Assembly: GCA_030998015.1 (NCBI GenBank) | Contig: JARWMV010000237.1 | Location: 992,001-1,056,000, forward strand | DNA length: 64,000 nt | Source of the DNA: Ceratorhiza oryzae-sativae | Lineage: Eukaryota; Basidiomycota; Agaricomycetes; Cantharellales; Ceratobasidiaceae | Direction: 5' to 3' | Shown: positions 39,945 through 52,700 of the stretch, piece after piece | How positions within the stretch are numbered: the stretch's first letter is position 1 | How the letters are laid out: each line of letters opens with the position of its first letter | Translations under genes and position numbers: made by a program | Notes under the pieces: model-generated | The model's database searches: none | The model's input: the letters and a program-made list of their open reading frames with translations, nothing else | Told to the model about the DNA's origin: nothing

Positions 39945-42656
39945 TTATACACCTCCGCCACTCCTCTCGACCGGGATCCGTCTCCTCTGTGTGTGCCCAG
40001 CCTGGACCGACTCGGGTGTGAGCGAGACCTCCTTGACGCTCGCAACGACATCCAAAAAGTCCTCGTAGCTCAGGCCAACAGCGGCCGTGTCCTTGCCCGA
40101 CCGTTGGTGCTCGCCAAACGCAGACAAGCCCTTGACGTTGAACCCGTTTTGGAAGGCCGTTTCTTCCAGTGCGCGTGTAATATCCTCATCTCGCACAGCG
40201 CTGTACGACGGGAGCGAATGCACAATTTCGTGCAGTGCTGAGAGAGGAAGTGTCGCCGAGGAAGTGGAGAAGGCAGAGGACGAAGGCGGAGAAGTGCTCG
40301 AAGATCGTTCGATGAATGCGCGTCGGAGTGCTTGGAGCTCGTCTGCGGAGAACACGGCTCGGGTTTCGCGCGTGCCAGAGCCTGGGGCTTGGGCTTGGGA
40401 GGGCTTGCCGATGAGGCTAGTCCAAACCTTTTTGGCGATGCCCTCGCTTCCTGCGCTCGCTCCGGCTCCGATGCCCAGCGTACCCACACCAACGCCGAGT
40501 CCCTTGACCTGTTCGGGAGCGTTGAACAAGCCCATGCTCACGAGATAACTGGCGGTACGCTCGATCTCTTGCTTTCGGCGCTTGGCATCCCACCTGAGTT
40601 CAGCACCCATGATCTCTATCACACGTGGGAGGACATCGAGCGCGGCTTGGGCGTTGAGGAATGCGAGACGGGAGCGCCGGGCCAAAAAGTCCGTTGCAGT
40701 TTGGGCATACTCGTTGTGGACTGCGTAGCGGATCTCGGCCTCGATGACTGGAGACACAGGAATTAACTACAAGATTCCGCGGAGAAAAGGCGACCTTACA
40801 TGGATAAGCCGGGGCGATGCGCCTTCCATGTAGAGGCCAGGTTAGACCAGTGGGCTCGGCATATTCGCAGACGGCATAGGCCCGGTCACCATAGTTGCTA
40901 GACAGATGTTTGGCGACATCAGTCTCGAGGCCGTACTAGTGCATACACGATATGAATATTTCGATTGTTGCGTCATTAATAGAACAGAACTCACACGTTG
41001 GATCAGACCAATAAACATGTTTTTGTTCCAATAGTCACTCCCTACCAGCCTGACCTTTTCCGTGATACATGGCCCAGCCTTGGCTCCGAGTCCAAACGTC
41101 TCAACAGCGCGATCGACGGTTTCCTCGGCCATGGCGCGGTACGTCGTCCATTTACCACCCGCAATAGTAACGAGGCCCGACTCTGAGACATTGATCATGT
41201 GGTTTCGAACAAGACCCTCGGTTGATTTAGCTGCCGGATCCCGTACAAGCGGTCGGAGGCCCGACCACGCGCTGAGAACGTCCCCGCGACGGACTTTGAT
41301 ATCTGGAGAGAGATACCTACGCACTTCTTCCAAAATCCAGCGAATATCCTCTTCCTTGGGCTTGGGCTCAACCTCGACTTCCGACGGCGAGTCGGTTGTC
41401 CCAGCGATTGTATTGCCTTGCCAGGGTAAGAAGAAGAGAACGCGACCATCGCTCGTAGACGGATCGAGGAGACCCATCTTCCGTGGGCTGTAGTAATTTG
41501 GAAGTGTGATGTGCACTCCGCTCGAAGGTGAGACAATCGGCATGAGTTTCTCGGCCGCATCAGGCGCAGCGCCTGGGGCGGACGCCGCATCCATTTGCAA
41601 GATCGCGTCGGTAAACGGACCGGTCGCATTGATCACACCCTGATTGCAGGTAATTTTATGAATGAACACATTGGAAAGATTTCAAGAAAAAAAGGAAGGC
41701 TTGCCTTAGCTTTGACGTTCCACTCTTTCCCTGTGAGCTCATCCTTTACACTGCCGCCAATGATCTTGCCACTAGCATCCTTCCTCAGAGCCGTAAGCGA
41801 AACGTGATTCGCGACGACAGCACCATGGAGGACAGCGGTCATGATCAGAGCTACGTTCATGCGTGAATCGTTGTGTTGTCCATCGTAGTATACCACCGCC
41901 CCAACAAGCCCGTCCTTCTTGAGCATGGGGAATACCTCAACAGCCCTGCCGGCTGACATCAGGTAGGAGGATTCCATATTCTGAGAGCCGGCAAGTATGT
42001 CGTACATTTTGCACCCCGCATAGTAGTAGGGCACTTGCCAATATCTAAGCAAGAAATCAGTCGGATTTCATAGTCGGATTTCACGAGAGGTGGGAGCTAA
42101 CGTACTTGTACAGAGGCAGCATAATCGGAAGAGCATGGCTAAGGTATGGAGCAGTATGGAGGAAGACCCTGCGTTCATGCAGAGCCTCTCGCACGAGCTT
42201 GTATTGTTCATAATCCAGTTCAAAGACAGCCTTTTGAAGGTATCGCACTCCGCCATGTACGAGCTTTGTCGATTTGCTAGAAGTGCCAGAACTAAAGTCG
42301 TCCCGTTCGATGAGAGCAACCTTGAGGCCACGAGTAGCAGCATCGACTGCAACTCCAGCGCCTGTTGCACCACCCCCGATGATGAGCAAGTCGTATTCGT
42401 CGGTTGTATCTTCACCCTCGCCAATGCGCAGAACGCTTCCCGCAGCACGCTTTCCCGACTGGAGAGCGCTGATCATTTGTGCACGATTGGGCGGATCCCA
42501 TCGTGCGGGTAGTTTGCGTGCAGCAATGTCGGACTCGGGTGCGTCTGCATTGGCGGTTGAGACAGACAAAACGTAGTAGGCTGTTACGGAGGTTGCCGCG
42601 GCCGAAGCATATAGTGCTCGGCGCGACCGAAATACCTGCGCGGATCGTCGGAGCAT
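39945..42656 (-). CDS. GUT2: mitochondrial FAD-dependent glycerol-3-phosphate dehydrogenase
   Basis: Start chosen at 42656 (MLRRSAQVFRSRRALYASAA). This gives a basic mitochondrial presequence followed by a short hydrophobic segment; an upstream in-frame ATG (42800) lacks such a leader. The FAD-binding Rossmann motif LLIIGGGATGAGVAVDAATR is followed by SSGTSSKSTKLVHGGVRYL, then PYYYAGCKMYDILAG, VINATGPFTDAIL, FFLPWQGNTIAGTTD, LSAWSGLRPLV and GGKWTTYRAMAEETVD. All are conserved in the family. The enzyme oxidises glycerol-3-phosphate to dihydroxyacetone phosphate on the outer face of the inner mitochondrial membrane and feeds electrons to ubiquinone. A C-terminal extension (FSADELQALRRAFIE... 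to LSYEDFLDVVASVKEV) matches the EF-hand pair of metazoan mGPDH, but a Ser-rich run replaces the first calcium loop. One intron (41704-41640) uses a GC donor. Confidence 0.95.
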
Positions 42657-43231
42657 ACCTGGATGTCGTGGCCGACGTTGGTTATACCAAATAAAGTAGT
42701 GCTGGGGGTAGTTGGATTTCTCGTTGTGGTTCTGGTCAGTCGCTTTTGTAGAAACGGGATTGACTCGGCCGGTCCGGCTCGCGGCCCGGGCTGAGTGCAC
42801 GTTTGTCCTGGCTCATAAAATTACATTTTCAACGGTCCCTGTGATGCCGCCAGCAAAATCTCCACCCCAGAATGACGCAAGTCGCCCGGAGGAGTACGGG
42901 GCGCTGGATGAGCTACCTGTTTTTGAAATCACAAGCTTTTTACCTGAGGCTCCAAGATGATCAATTTGCTGAATCACTGATTGGATTTAGTGGATTTCAT
43001 CTGAGGCTGTCGGTTATATGCACTGCAACGGGAGGTACTTCTGCTCGCAGAGCGCGTGGAGAATTGCAAGCCCAATGGGTTTATGAACCAAACTCGTTAA
43101 TTTATGGGGTTGCCAAATATGGTAACTCGATCGTCAAGCAAATGTATCCATTATTTTGAATATTTACAGTAAAAATAAAATAATTGATTGATTACGAGTG
43201 ACCATATGATTCTCTATGGTCCATTGGTACC
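42657..43231. other. GUT2 promoter and MFS 3' region
   Basis: Holds the GUT2 upstream region. A short plus-strand frame (42843-42960, MPPAKSPPQNDASRPEEYGA) is too short and isolated to call. AT-rich sequence at 43160-43200 probably belongs to the 3' end of the MFS gene. Confidence 0.35.
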
Positions 43232-45382
43232 TTAAGCTTTTTCATCTGCGCCGACTTTTGTCTTCTGCTCCATAGCCCATTTCTCATCCGTCTGTGTGTT
43301 CATGGGGATCTCCTTCATCAAAACAACCGAAAGCAGCCCCATCCCCGAAATCCCAATCATAACCTGCCATAGCACCGCCAAAGATTCCGCAAATGCGGCG
43401 CGTACTTGACTTCGTAGCGGCTCCTCTAATGCGTTGATGAACGGGATTGCTGAAAATGCAATATCTGATCCACCTGGGAATTGTGCGCTGAACTCGACTG
43501 GAAGTCGCCGTGTAAGCTCTGTTTGGAGAACGGAAGATCCGATGGCAACACCATATGTTCCTGCGAATGTTCGAATAAAGGCGAAGAGTGCAAGCGCTGG
43601 AGCATTGCGCGAAACCGGCAAGGGGGCCAGGACGGCGAAGGTGGTGCTGGAGTAGAGAATGCCAGCACCAACGCCCATCAAGACCTAACAAAGAACCAAG
43701 TCGGATTAGTAACGAGATCGAAAGATACTTTATTGGACGTACTTGGAACCCGATCGAATTAGCCTTGGGGCTATCGTATTTAAGGGTACTAAGGACACCC
43801 GTTCCGACAAGCATAAATGTCCAAGCCACATAGTTTTGAGGGCGATACTTCTTGAAGACAATGGTTGAAATACCGGTGAACTGAGGAAGATTCATTAGTC
43901 CATGTAATATTCCACAATGAGGACGGACTTACAATTCCAAACGGCGCCTATAAAACACGACAGATGTGAGGTTAGCTTCCGCGTGTATGGCAAGGCTTAG
44001 CACTCACAACTGTGAACGCGACACCAAACAAGTCGATCCCAGACTTGATCGGCGAATCACCTCTCGAAGCCTGGAAATACACAGGAAGATAATCTGATAT
44101 TGTATGAGCACCAGTTCGATGACCAATTCTTGGGTTTGACTCACAGACAACTGCCGTCATGACGATTCCATGGAAGAACGTGCCCAAATAACCGCTCAAG
44201 CTTGTGCCATTTGAGAGAAGCTCGCGTGGAACGATCGGTTCGATGGCAAACGTGAACTCGTATGCCAAAGCGACAGCCAACCCAACCAATCCTATGATAA
44301 GTGGAGCGAGTACCTGATAGGAGCTCCAAGAATAGCGAGCGCCTGCCCAGGTGAGCGCGATGACAGTCGAGGCAGTAGACCCAATAACGAGGATGTTACC
44401 GCTAAAATAAGTTCGTGTTAGTTCCATTAACAGATCATTTAGACTTGATGCAACGCACATCCAGTCGATCCTAGCGATCTTTTGCCTAAACGACTCCTTT
44501 GGCGTGTTGAGACGAAGGAACATCAGTACTAGAACCATTGCGATCCCGGCCACAGGCAAATTCATGTCTAGCACGCCGAATCAGTGTCTTGGACTCATAT
44601 GGGGGTGCAGCAAACTTACAGAACAACCAGCGCCAGTTGCTTTCAGCAAACGCGCCTCCAATTGGAGGCCCAATAGCGCTTGCGACAGCCCAGACGGCGC
44701 CGACAATCCCAAGATACGGCCCACGCTCAGCGAGCGGAACCAAATCTGCAACAATGATGTCTGTCAGTGTGAGAATTCCTCCCCCACCAATTCCTTGGAT
44801 CGTGCGACCGGCGATAAGCATGTTCATGGATTGAGCGGCTCCAGAGACAGCAGCTCCGACGGCAAACAGGAAGAGCGAAACGAGCATGATTGGCCGCCTG
44901 CGTAAGGGGAGTATGTGAATAAACAAGGCCGTAAGATTGCTGTCATAGGGACTTACCGTCCGAAGATCTCCGCAAACCCACCACTCATAGGCATGAATGC
45001 CGTTGAACCAAGAGTGTATGCAGATCCAACCCATGCAAAGTCATGCCCGCTTAGCGACTCGACGATAGTCGGAAGGGTAGTAGATACGGACGTCTGCACA
45101 TGCAATGGTTAAGAGTTAATCCCTGGCCATGTAACCATAAAATGCAATACGCACGAGCTCTAAGGCGCTCAAAAATGTCGAGACGCAGAGAGCCAAGAAT
45201 ATGAGCCAAAATTGAACACCTTTCTTTTGAGCAGGCTCAAACGTTTGGTTCGTTTCGCCGACTACTGTCACTTGGTCGTCGGGTTTGGCGGTCGACTCGG
45301 TCGTTTGAGGTGTGGGTGGGACAACCAGTGCAGACTCCATTGCAAGAGAGAGAGAAGATGTCGCTTGTTGACGTGGAATCAT
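43232..45382 (-). CDS. MFS multidrug exporter, 14-helix (DHA2) type
   Basis: ATG 45382 (or 45340, MESALVVPPTPQTTES) opens a cytosolic N-terminus followed by FWLIFLALCVSTFLSALE and WVGSAYTLGSTAFMPMSGG. Motif A appears as GGFAEIFGRRPIML. The antiporter motif C region reads VGAVWAVASAIGPPIGGAF. About fourteen hydrophobic helices follow, including ILVIGSTASTVIALTWAG and LAPLIIGLVGLAVALAYE. The C-terminus is KEIPMNTQTDEKWAMEQKT, stop 43232-43234. I could join about ten exons with GT-AG introns and no frameshift. Relatives export toxins, drugs or amino acids from the plasma membrane or into vacuoles. No biosynthetic gene lies beside it, so no substrate is inferred. CACGTG at 45673-45678 is about 290 bases upstream. 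Confidence 0.88.
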
Positions 45383-46835
45383 TGTCGAAAAGGCATATTA
45401 TTATACCCATGTTGGCACCGATCATGCAAAGCCCTGTCTCCTTGGATCGAACGGCGATAGTAAGCCATGAAGGGCGTCATTTCTCTCGCCCGAGGGACGC
45501 GTGTGCCATTAGCTCAGTCATTATATTGTGCTGATCAAATGCGCGGAACCGTTTAGCTGGACGATCTGGGGATCGACCTCGGCCTCGGCTACGTTTGCGT
45601 GGGGCAAATCGAGAGGCCAGGTCGAGTTCGGGGACGAGAGTAAAACCGGCCCGAGCCCGAGACTCCTGAGGTCACGTGGAAATGGTGCTACCAAGGACCA
45701 AAGTTCGTTAGATTCGCCGTCTGCGTCCCGTGCCTTATCAGTTGAGTACCTACACAGAAACGGTCTATAAAATTACTATCACGTCGTAGTCAGAATGTCG
45801 AAATGTGAGTGTATGCGTATCAATCACAATAACTTAGCCCCTCAGCTGACGTAGCATGATTTCACCGCAGCTACGTGTTGCTAGCTGCACCATCGCTAAG
45901 CAAAACAGAAAACCGAGACCCGCGACAGCGCTTGTATGGGGACGCGAATACGGCCTCGGGCTGGCATAGGTATCATCCCCGAACCCGAACCTCTGCTGGG
46001 TAGGTGCCAGAAACGGGTTAGTGAGACTCCCGTTGTGCACATTCGGTCAGCTTTATCCGTCAGTCATTCAGGTAGCTTCTATTATGAGTTCTTGGATTTG
46101 CGTATCCAAAGCTCCGTGGGTTCTGAATCGTTGAAACGAGCAAATCCTCAAATCTGTTTAGTCAATGCTGTTGAGACCTGCATTTTTGAACCTCTATAAA
46201 GAAGAAAGTGTTTAGGTAACAGGGAGTCCAAACTTTATGTGGTTCGGGCGACTCGAAACGGTCAGGAGCTACAGACTTTTGTTATTATGCACTTAAGTAA
46301 TAATGAAAGCGCGGCAGTCATGAGCGCCTCAGAGTGAAGAAGGTATAAATCAAAACTATGGTGAGAAGGGCAAATGTGAGATTATTGAATGGAGCTTCAA
46401 CCCAGGTTCTTTATAAAGAGGTAAATGATTCAATTTCTGATAGAAAATCAAAGAAGTATAGTCACATAAGGATGTTAAGAACAACGATGATAGTGTATTA
46501 ACACAATGTTGCCTTGCTTGTTAATACACGACAGAATTTTAAGTTTGGCGCATGTTGGAATCAAGAACAGCCCATCATACTAGTCGACTTAGCGCCGACT
46601 AATTTGCAATTTGGATCGAAATTTACTCATTCTGACCACATCCTCGACGTTACATTAATCGAGCTTTGTCGATCTGGGACGGGCAAAGGGATCAAGGAGA
46701 ATATTGATTAGGGTATGTGTGAAGACACTATCAATTTATAAAGCTAACTCGTATATTATTTCCAGCTCGAATAGTTCCAGTCTTCGTACATTAAACGACA
46801 ATCTCGTTTAGCATCACAGACATTCGTCACCCGTC
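45383..46835. other. intergenic, no supported gene
   Basis: About 1.45 kb between the divergent MFS exporter gene and NOP56. The left part is GC-rich and includes a CACGTG (45673-45678) and an ATG with an immediate GTGAGT donor at 45795. I could not find a matching downstream exon in frame. The right part (46200-46800) is AT-rich without features. Confidence 0.4.
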
Positions 46836-48794
46836 ATGGTGACCCACGTACTGTTCGAGTCCGCTAGCGGATATGCTCTATTTTCTGTGAAGCAGCAAGA
46901 GCAAATGGGGCCAAGACCAAGGAGGTGCAGGACTCCATCCAAGATTTGCACAAATTTGGCAAAATGGTTGAACTGAGGAGTTTCATGCCGTTCAAGAGTG
47001 CCGCACATGCTTTGGAGAACATCAACGATGTATCTGAAGGTACGCATTGCTCTACACTATCCCTTGGTTGTATATAAAGATTTACACAATCCGCTCATCC
47101 CAGGTGTCTGCAACGACTACCTTCGAGACATGCTTGAGCTTAACCTGCCAAAGAGTTCAAAGAAAGCCCCGGTCGTGCTCGGTGTATCGGAAAAGAACTT
47201 GGCGGGCTCGATCGTTGCGGCTACCTCTGTCGAATGCGACACATCCGAGCGTGCTCTGGAGCTCATCCGTGGTATTCGTCTGCATGCCGAGAGGCTGCTC
47301 AAAGGCCTCGAGACTGGAGACATGACAAGGCTCAGCTCGGTCTCGGCCACTCGTACTCGCGCGCCAAGGTCAAGTTCAACGTCAACAGGAGCGACAATAT
47401 GATCATTCAAGCTATTGCGTTGTTGGATCAATTGGACAAGGACGTGAACACGAATGCGATGAGGGCGAGGGAGTGGTATGGCTGGCACTTTCCTGAGCTG
47501 GCAAAGCTCGTGCCGGATAGTTTGCAGTACGCTCGGTGTGCGCGCTTGATTGGAGCCAAGGACACACTCACGGAGAACCACATCCCGGAGCTAGTCGCTA
47601 TTCTAGACGACGACGAAACGAGGGCAAAGAACGTTTTGGATGCTGCCCGCTCATCAATGGGGCAGGACATTGCCGAAATTGACATGATCAACATTTCTAA
47701 CTTTACGGACCGGGTGATTGAACTTGCGGAATACCGAAAGCGGCTGACGGGATACTTGACCGAGAAGATGAACTTGGTTGCACCAAGCTTGACGAGTTTA
47801 ATTGGAGAAAGGATTGGGGCGAGGTTGATTAGCCATGCAGGAAGCTTGACCAACCTGAGCAAGTATCCGGCGAGTACGGTGCAGATTTTGGGTGCCGAGA
47901 AGGCCCTGTTCCGAGCGCTGAAGACCAAGGGGAACACACCCAAGGTGTTTTTTTTTTTTTTGTGACCGGGATCGTGTCCCATACTGACTCGGTTCTAGTA
48001 TGGCTTGATTTATCACTCTTCGTTCATCGGTCGGGCTGGTGCCAAGCACAAGGGCCGTATTTCTCGCTACCTTGCAAACAAGTGCTCCATTGCGTCGAGA
48101 ATTGATTGCTTCTCGGGTGGGTTTGGGGTTGCTCAGGCGTGACATATCGACTAACTGGAGCACTCAGATGCACCCGTGGCTAAATTTGGAGAGGCACTGA
48201 GGGCTCAAGTGGAGGAGAGATTGAATTTCTTCGAGGTAGGTATAGGGCACGGTCGGTTGAGCCCGGCTAACCTATTTCTTTTGCAGACTGGTGCGCCTCC
48301 AACCAAGAACTCTGAGGCGATGCGAAAAGTTCTCGAGTCTATTGCTCTCGACGAGGATGAAGATGATGATGATATGGCTGATGTTGAGGAGGAAGCGGCT
48401 GCTGTTCCTGACGTGACAATTGCGCCACCTAAAAAGGAAAAGAAGAAAAGGAAAGCAGAGGCCATTGAGGTAAGGTGGATATTGTATGCTCGCATGGTTG
48501 CACATGACGATTTCTGCAATAGCTTGACGAGGATGAAGAGCCTCCTGCCAAGGTAAAGAAGTCCAAGGAGGAGCGCAAGAAGGAAAAGAAAGAGAAAAAG
48601 GCCAAGAAGGCGGCCGAAGCAGCGGTCACGGAGGAAACCGAGGCGGAGGTTGCGGTGGAGGTATGCTGGTTTGCTGAGAACTTGGAAACCCGCGGCTAAT
48701 TTATGTTTAGGAGGAATTGACCAAGCCCAAAAAGTCGAAAGACCCAGAAGCAAAGCTGAAGAAGAAAAAGAGCAAGAGCAAACTTGCGGAATAA
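46836..48794 (+). CDS. NOP56: Nop56, box C/D snoRNP core protein (two apparent frameshifts)
   Basis: Start 46836 ([20 protein letters not shown]). Conserved blocks follow: [160 protein letters not shown] and [18 protein letters not shown]. The end is a Lys/Glu-rich tail ([18 protein letters not shown]), stop 48792-48794. The opening and the WYGWHFPE spacing fit Nop56 rather than Nop58. It scaffolds 2'-O-methylation guide snoRNPs in the nucleolus. Two one-base losses (GGGG at 46907-46910; CAAGG near 47327) break the frame of a gene expected to be essential, so assembly error is likely. One intron contains a run of 14 T at about 47948. Confidence 0.94.
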
Positions 48795-48902
48795 ATTGTG
48801 GCTCCGGTTGTGCGATTTTGAACTGTTTTGTAACTTGTATGCTTTTATCTACATTTGCCTCGTTGGATATGGTCAAAAGCCTTGAGAAGCGTTTATAGTG
48901 GG

Positions 48903-49442
48903 CTAGTCTACGCGCCACTGGTGACCGCACTGCGAATTGGCACATCTGCATATGCTGGGTTAGGATAGCCACGCTATTGAATGTTATACTGACCCACTTG
49001 TAGACTGGGCGGGAAAGACGTCAAGGTTAGATCAAGCAACTTGTGCAAGTATGAGCTCTCTTACAGGTGGTCATGGGTTCGTCGGCTGATCGGATCTGCA
49101 ATTGCATAAAATACGCTCGCCCGTTGTCGCACTTGGGACAGGCGACTACCCCAAAGTTGACCATTTTTCGAAGAGCGCGCCAGGGTACAACTCACCATCG
49201 GTCTGATCAACATCCTTCCACATGGCATCTCCGCCGAGGACATCATCGACTTCCTTGCGTTGGAGCCGTGTCCTAGACGTCATCTATTTCAAGCTTATCA
49301 AGAGCACCCGAAGCTCATCGCGAGAACTTGCCTGCTTGGCGATCGGAAACTCGTATGGACAGGTTTGGCAAGCCCATTTATTGCGGCCCGATGTCTGGGT
49401 GGAAATGATGAGGATATTTGCGCACATGGGACAAAAGAGCAT
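48903..49442 (-). CDS. RPC11: RNA polymerase III subunit Rpc11 (POLR3K), TFIIS-like zinc ribbon
   Basis: Exons 49442-49332, 49283-49196, 49145-49065, 49004-48998 and 48945-48903 give 109 residues, the normal length. The N-terminal zinc ribbon has C4, C7, C25 and C28 (LFCPMCANILIIS, WACQTCPYEF). A linker MTSRTRLQRKEVDDVLGGD follows. The C-terminal TFIIS-type ribbon reads CPKCDNGRAYFMQLQIRSAD with the catalytic RSADEPMTT hairpin, then FYKCANSQCGHQWRVD. Rpc11 gives Pol III its RNA cleavage activity and is needed for termination and reinitiation. Intron 1 uses GC (CAG|GCAAGT). Exon 4 is only 7 nt and restores F-Y-K. Both flanking introns carry CTAAC branch sites. It is convergent with NOP56 and divergent from the antiporter. 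Confidence 0.93.
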
Positions 49443-49700
49443 TGTTGCGGTGGGAGACAAGTTTGGCTGGGGGATGGAATGGATGTGCGGATTACATAAC
49501 CGAGCCAAGCGGATAGAAGTGTTGATGCCCCTAAGCGCCGAATATGGGCATCTCCCCTGTCCAACCACGGGACCAACCCAATGTGGAGCAGCCGACTCCC
49601 TCTGCCCGTCGGCCGCATCTGGCCCCATATAACCCGGCCGGTCACGTTCCCGGGTGTGCTCCCGACGACCGCCCTCTGACCAGGGCCGACGACGACGAAA

Positions 49701-52700
49701 ATGACGACCCGCGCTTCCTTCTCCAGGCTCTTCAGCCGTGCCGCCGAGCAGCAGGTGAGTCCCCGCCATCGCCAGGCACTCCATCACGCTCAACGCTGTC
49801 CAGGGAGGTCTCCTGAACGGTGTAGACCCTACCGAGGTCAACCTCAAAGACCCGATCCGGCTGTTCATCGTTCAGCTTGGTGAGTGTCCGATCCGTCGAC
49901 TATCATGGCAGGTGTTAACTGCCCCTGTCACGTCCTTATAGGGGTGATCATGCTCATGACACAGCTGCTGTCGGTGTTCCTGGGACGAATCAGGCAACCA
50001 AAGGTGATTGCTGAGGTCCTTGGGGGTATTCTGCTTGGCCCCACCGCTTTCGGCCGCATTCCTGGTGAGTCGACCAGCCTGTCGTCTGATGGCGCTAACC
50101 CTTTCTCGCACCAGGCTTCACAAAACATATCTTTCCTGATGAATCCAAACCTTTTCTCAATCTCGTCGCCAACATTGGGCTGGTACGCAAAGCTCCGCTT
50201 GAACAGAGCCAGCCTGACTTGTTGACCTGATTTAATCCGTGCAGGTATTGTTTTTGTTCTTGGTCGGGTTGGAAATCGACATAGCTGTCATTAAGCGGAA
50301 TGCGAAAACGTCCATGATGATCTCGGCGGGCGGCATGATATTGCCATTTGCCCTTGGAGCCGGCGTAGCAGTTCCTGTTTACAACATCTTCATTGATCCA
50401 GCCACCGCCTCTTTTGGCCACTTCTTGCGTGAGTCTAGGATCAACTCCTTCATACACCGTATTAACCATCTACGGGAAAAGTCTTTGTGGGGGTCGCCTA
50501 TTCCATCACAGCGTTCCCCGTGCTCTGCCGCATCCTCGTGGCCTTGAAGCTGCTTGACACCACTGTTGGAATCGTCGTCCTTAGTGCTGGAGTCGGAAAC
50601 GACGTCATTGGCTGGACCCTCCTCGCTCTTACTGTTGCGCTCGTCAATGCTTCGAGTGGCCTCACGGCACTCTATGTCCTCTTGTGCGCCGTAGCATGGA
50701 CGCTGGTTATTCTATATCCTATCAAGCGGACCATGCTGTGGTTGGCCCGGAGAACAGGCAGCGTCGAGAATGGCCCATCGCCATTATTTATGACCATCAC
50801 TATTCTGCTCGTGTTCGGGAGTGCCTTCTTCACAGACATTATCGGTTGGTTCAATTTGCTTATTGTTTCACCAACGCCCACTCATGTTTTCGAATTTGCT
50901 ATAGGCGTTCATGCCATCTTTGGCGGCTTTCTCGCTGGTCTTGCCATCCCTCACGAGGGCGGTCTTGCCATTGCCTTGACTGAAAAGCTTGAAGATATGG
51001 TTTCCATTATCTTTTTACCACTCTACTTTACTCTTTCTGGACTATCCACAAATCTCGGGTTATTGGACAACGGTACGTATGCTAGCAGCATCTTAAATTA
51101 CAGGACTCATTTATCTATCATAGGAATCACCTGGGGCTACACCATCCTGATTTGTGTTACGGCATACATTGGTAAGTTCTTTGGAGGGTCTGGCGCTGCC
51201 AGGCTTGCCGGCTTTAACTGGAGAGAGTCTGCTACCATCGGCACCCTTATGAGTTGCAAAGGGTGAGCTTATCTTCACGTGGCTTGCTCCAAGTCTAACC
51301 CCTTTATCTAGCCTGGTGGAGCTTATCGTTTTGAACGTCGGCTGTCGGCAGGCATCCTTTCAACACGAGTCTTCTCAATGTTCGTTCTTGAGGCACTAGT
51401 CTTGACATTTGCCACCACCCCAGTTGCGGTTTGGCTGTATCCTCAACAATACCGCAGCCGGGCAACTGCTGCCGGTGGCAACTTTGGCAGTGCCAACGAC
51501 CAGGACGCTCGGCCGAGAGAAAGCCTTGGCGACGATGCTGTCGGCTTGAAGGGCAAACGCAAGTTCTTGTTTGTGCTCGACAAATTCGAAAGCCTCCCCG
51601 GAGCTATGATGTTATCGCGTTTGCTCCAAATCCTACATCCTATTCAGCCCGAAGCTTCAGCAACGCCAGAGGACGAGGCCCATTCGAAGTCGGAGGCACG
51701 CAGATCGGCATCGTTGGCTTACCTCCCCGCTGAGGAGCCGGCCGCAGCTCCCAAGCCTCGCGGAGTTACCATTGACGCGCTTCGTTTGCTCGAACTTACA
51801 GAGCGTACCTCGGCTGTGATGCGGAGCAGCGAAACCGACCAACTTCTCATGCGCGACCCACTGTTGACTGTGTTCCGGACGTTCGCCGAGTTGGAAGACG
51901 TCCCGGTTTCAAGTTCGTTGAGTATTGTCCACCATGAGAACTTTGCCGCCGTTGTGGTGGAGCACTCGGACAAGAATAGTGACGAAATGGTGGTGGTCGG
52001 ATGGGCTCCTACTTTATCGGCGAATGGCCAGGCCGGTTATGTATCCGCGGCCGTGACCCCCGCTCAGCAGATAACCAACCCGTTCGATGCGCTCTTCAAA
52101 GCGGGAATGGCTGGAATGGATAATGCGTCTTCTGGGATCCATTCGCATTTCCTTCGACAGCTCTTTGCGCAATCGCCGGTCGATGTCGCTTTGTTTATCG
52201 ACCGTGGACGTGCGGGTGGGCAAAGCCTCGGTGGGAGTGGTGGAGCGCAACACTTGTTCTTCCCGTTCTTTGGCGGTCCGGATGACCGGCTGGCATTGTC
52301 GTTTGTGGTACAGCTCTGTGCGCATCCTTCGGTGAGCGCCACGGTTGTGCGTGTGCGCAAGACGGAGGCTGTTGATGATGTCGAGCCGCTCGAGGTGCCC
52401 GAGATGGCACATGTGGATAACAGGGGCGCGAGCCTGAGGGCCGAGGGCGCGGGCGGCGTTCATTGGAAAGACCGCGAGGCAAGCGAAAGGAACGAACAAG
52501 CTGAAGCTGTTGCCGCAGCAATGCGGGCGAATAACCTCACAATTCACTCTGTGAGTTGGATGTTTCCTATTTGGTTACGGCTCCTGATCCTTTGCTTCCC
52601 GGTAGATGACTGGATTCCCAGATACCGTATATGCACAAGCAAACACCCAAACCCGCCTTGCATCCGACATGCTCGACGACATGATGTGGATGCGGTGCAC

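Noticed and set aside
45795..45990. ATG followed at once by GTGAGT, suggesting a tiny gene
   Set aside because: No acceptor gave an open frame in the right phase; the apparent downstream peptide is not in frame with the start.
46836..48794. Nop58 as the identity of the snoRNP gene
   Set aside because: The opening [11 protein letters not shown] and the central spacing match Nop56 better; Nop58 has a different N-terminus.
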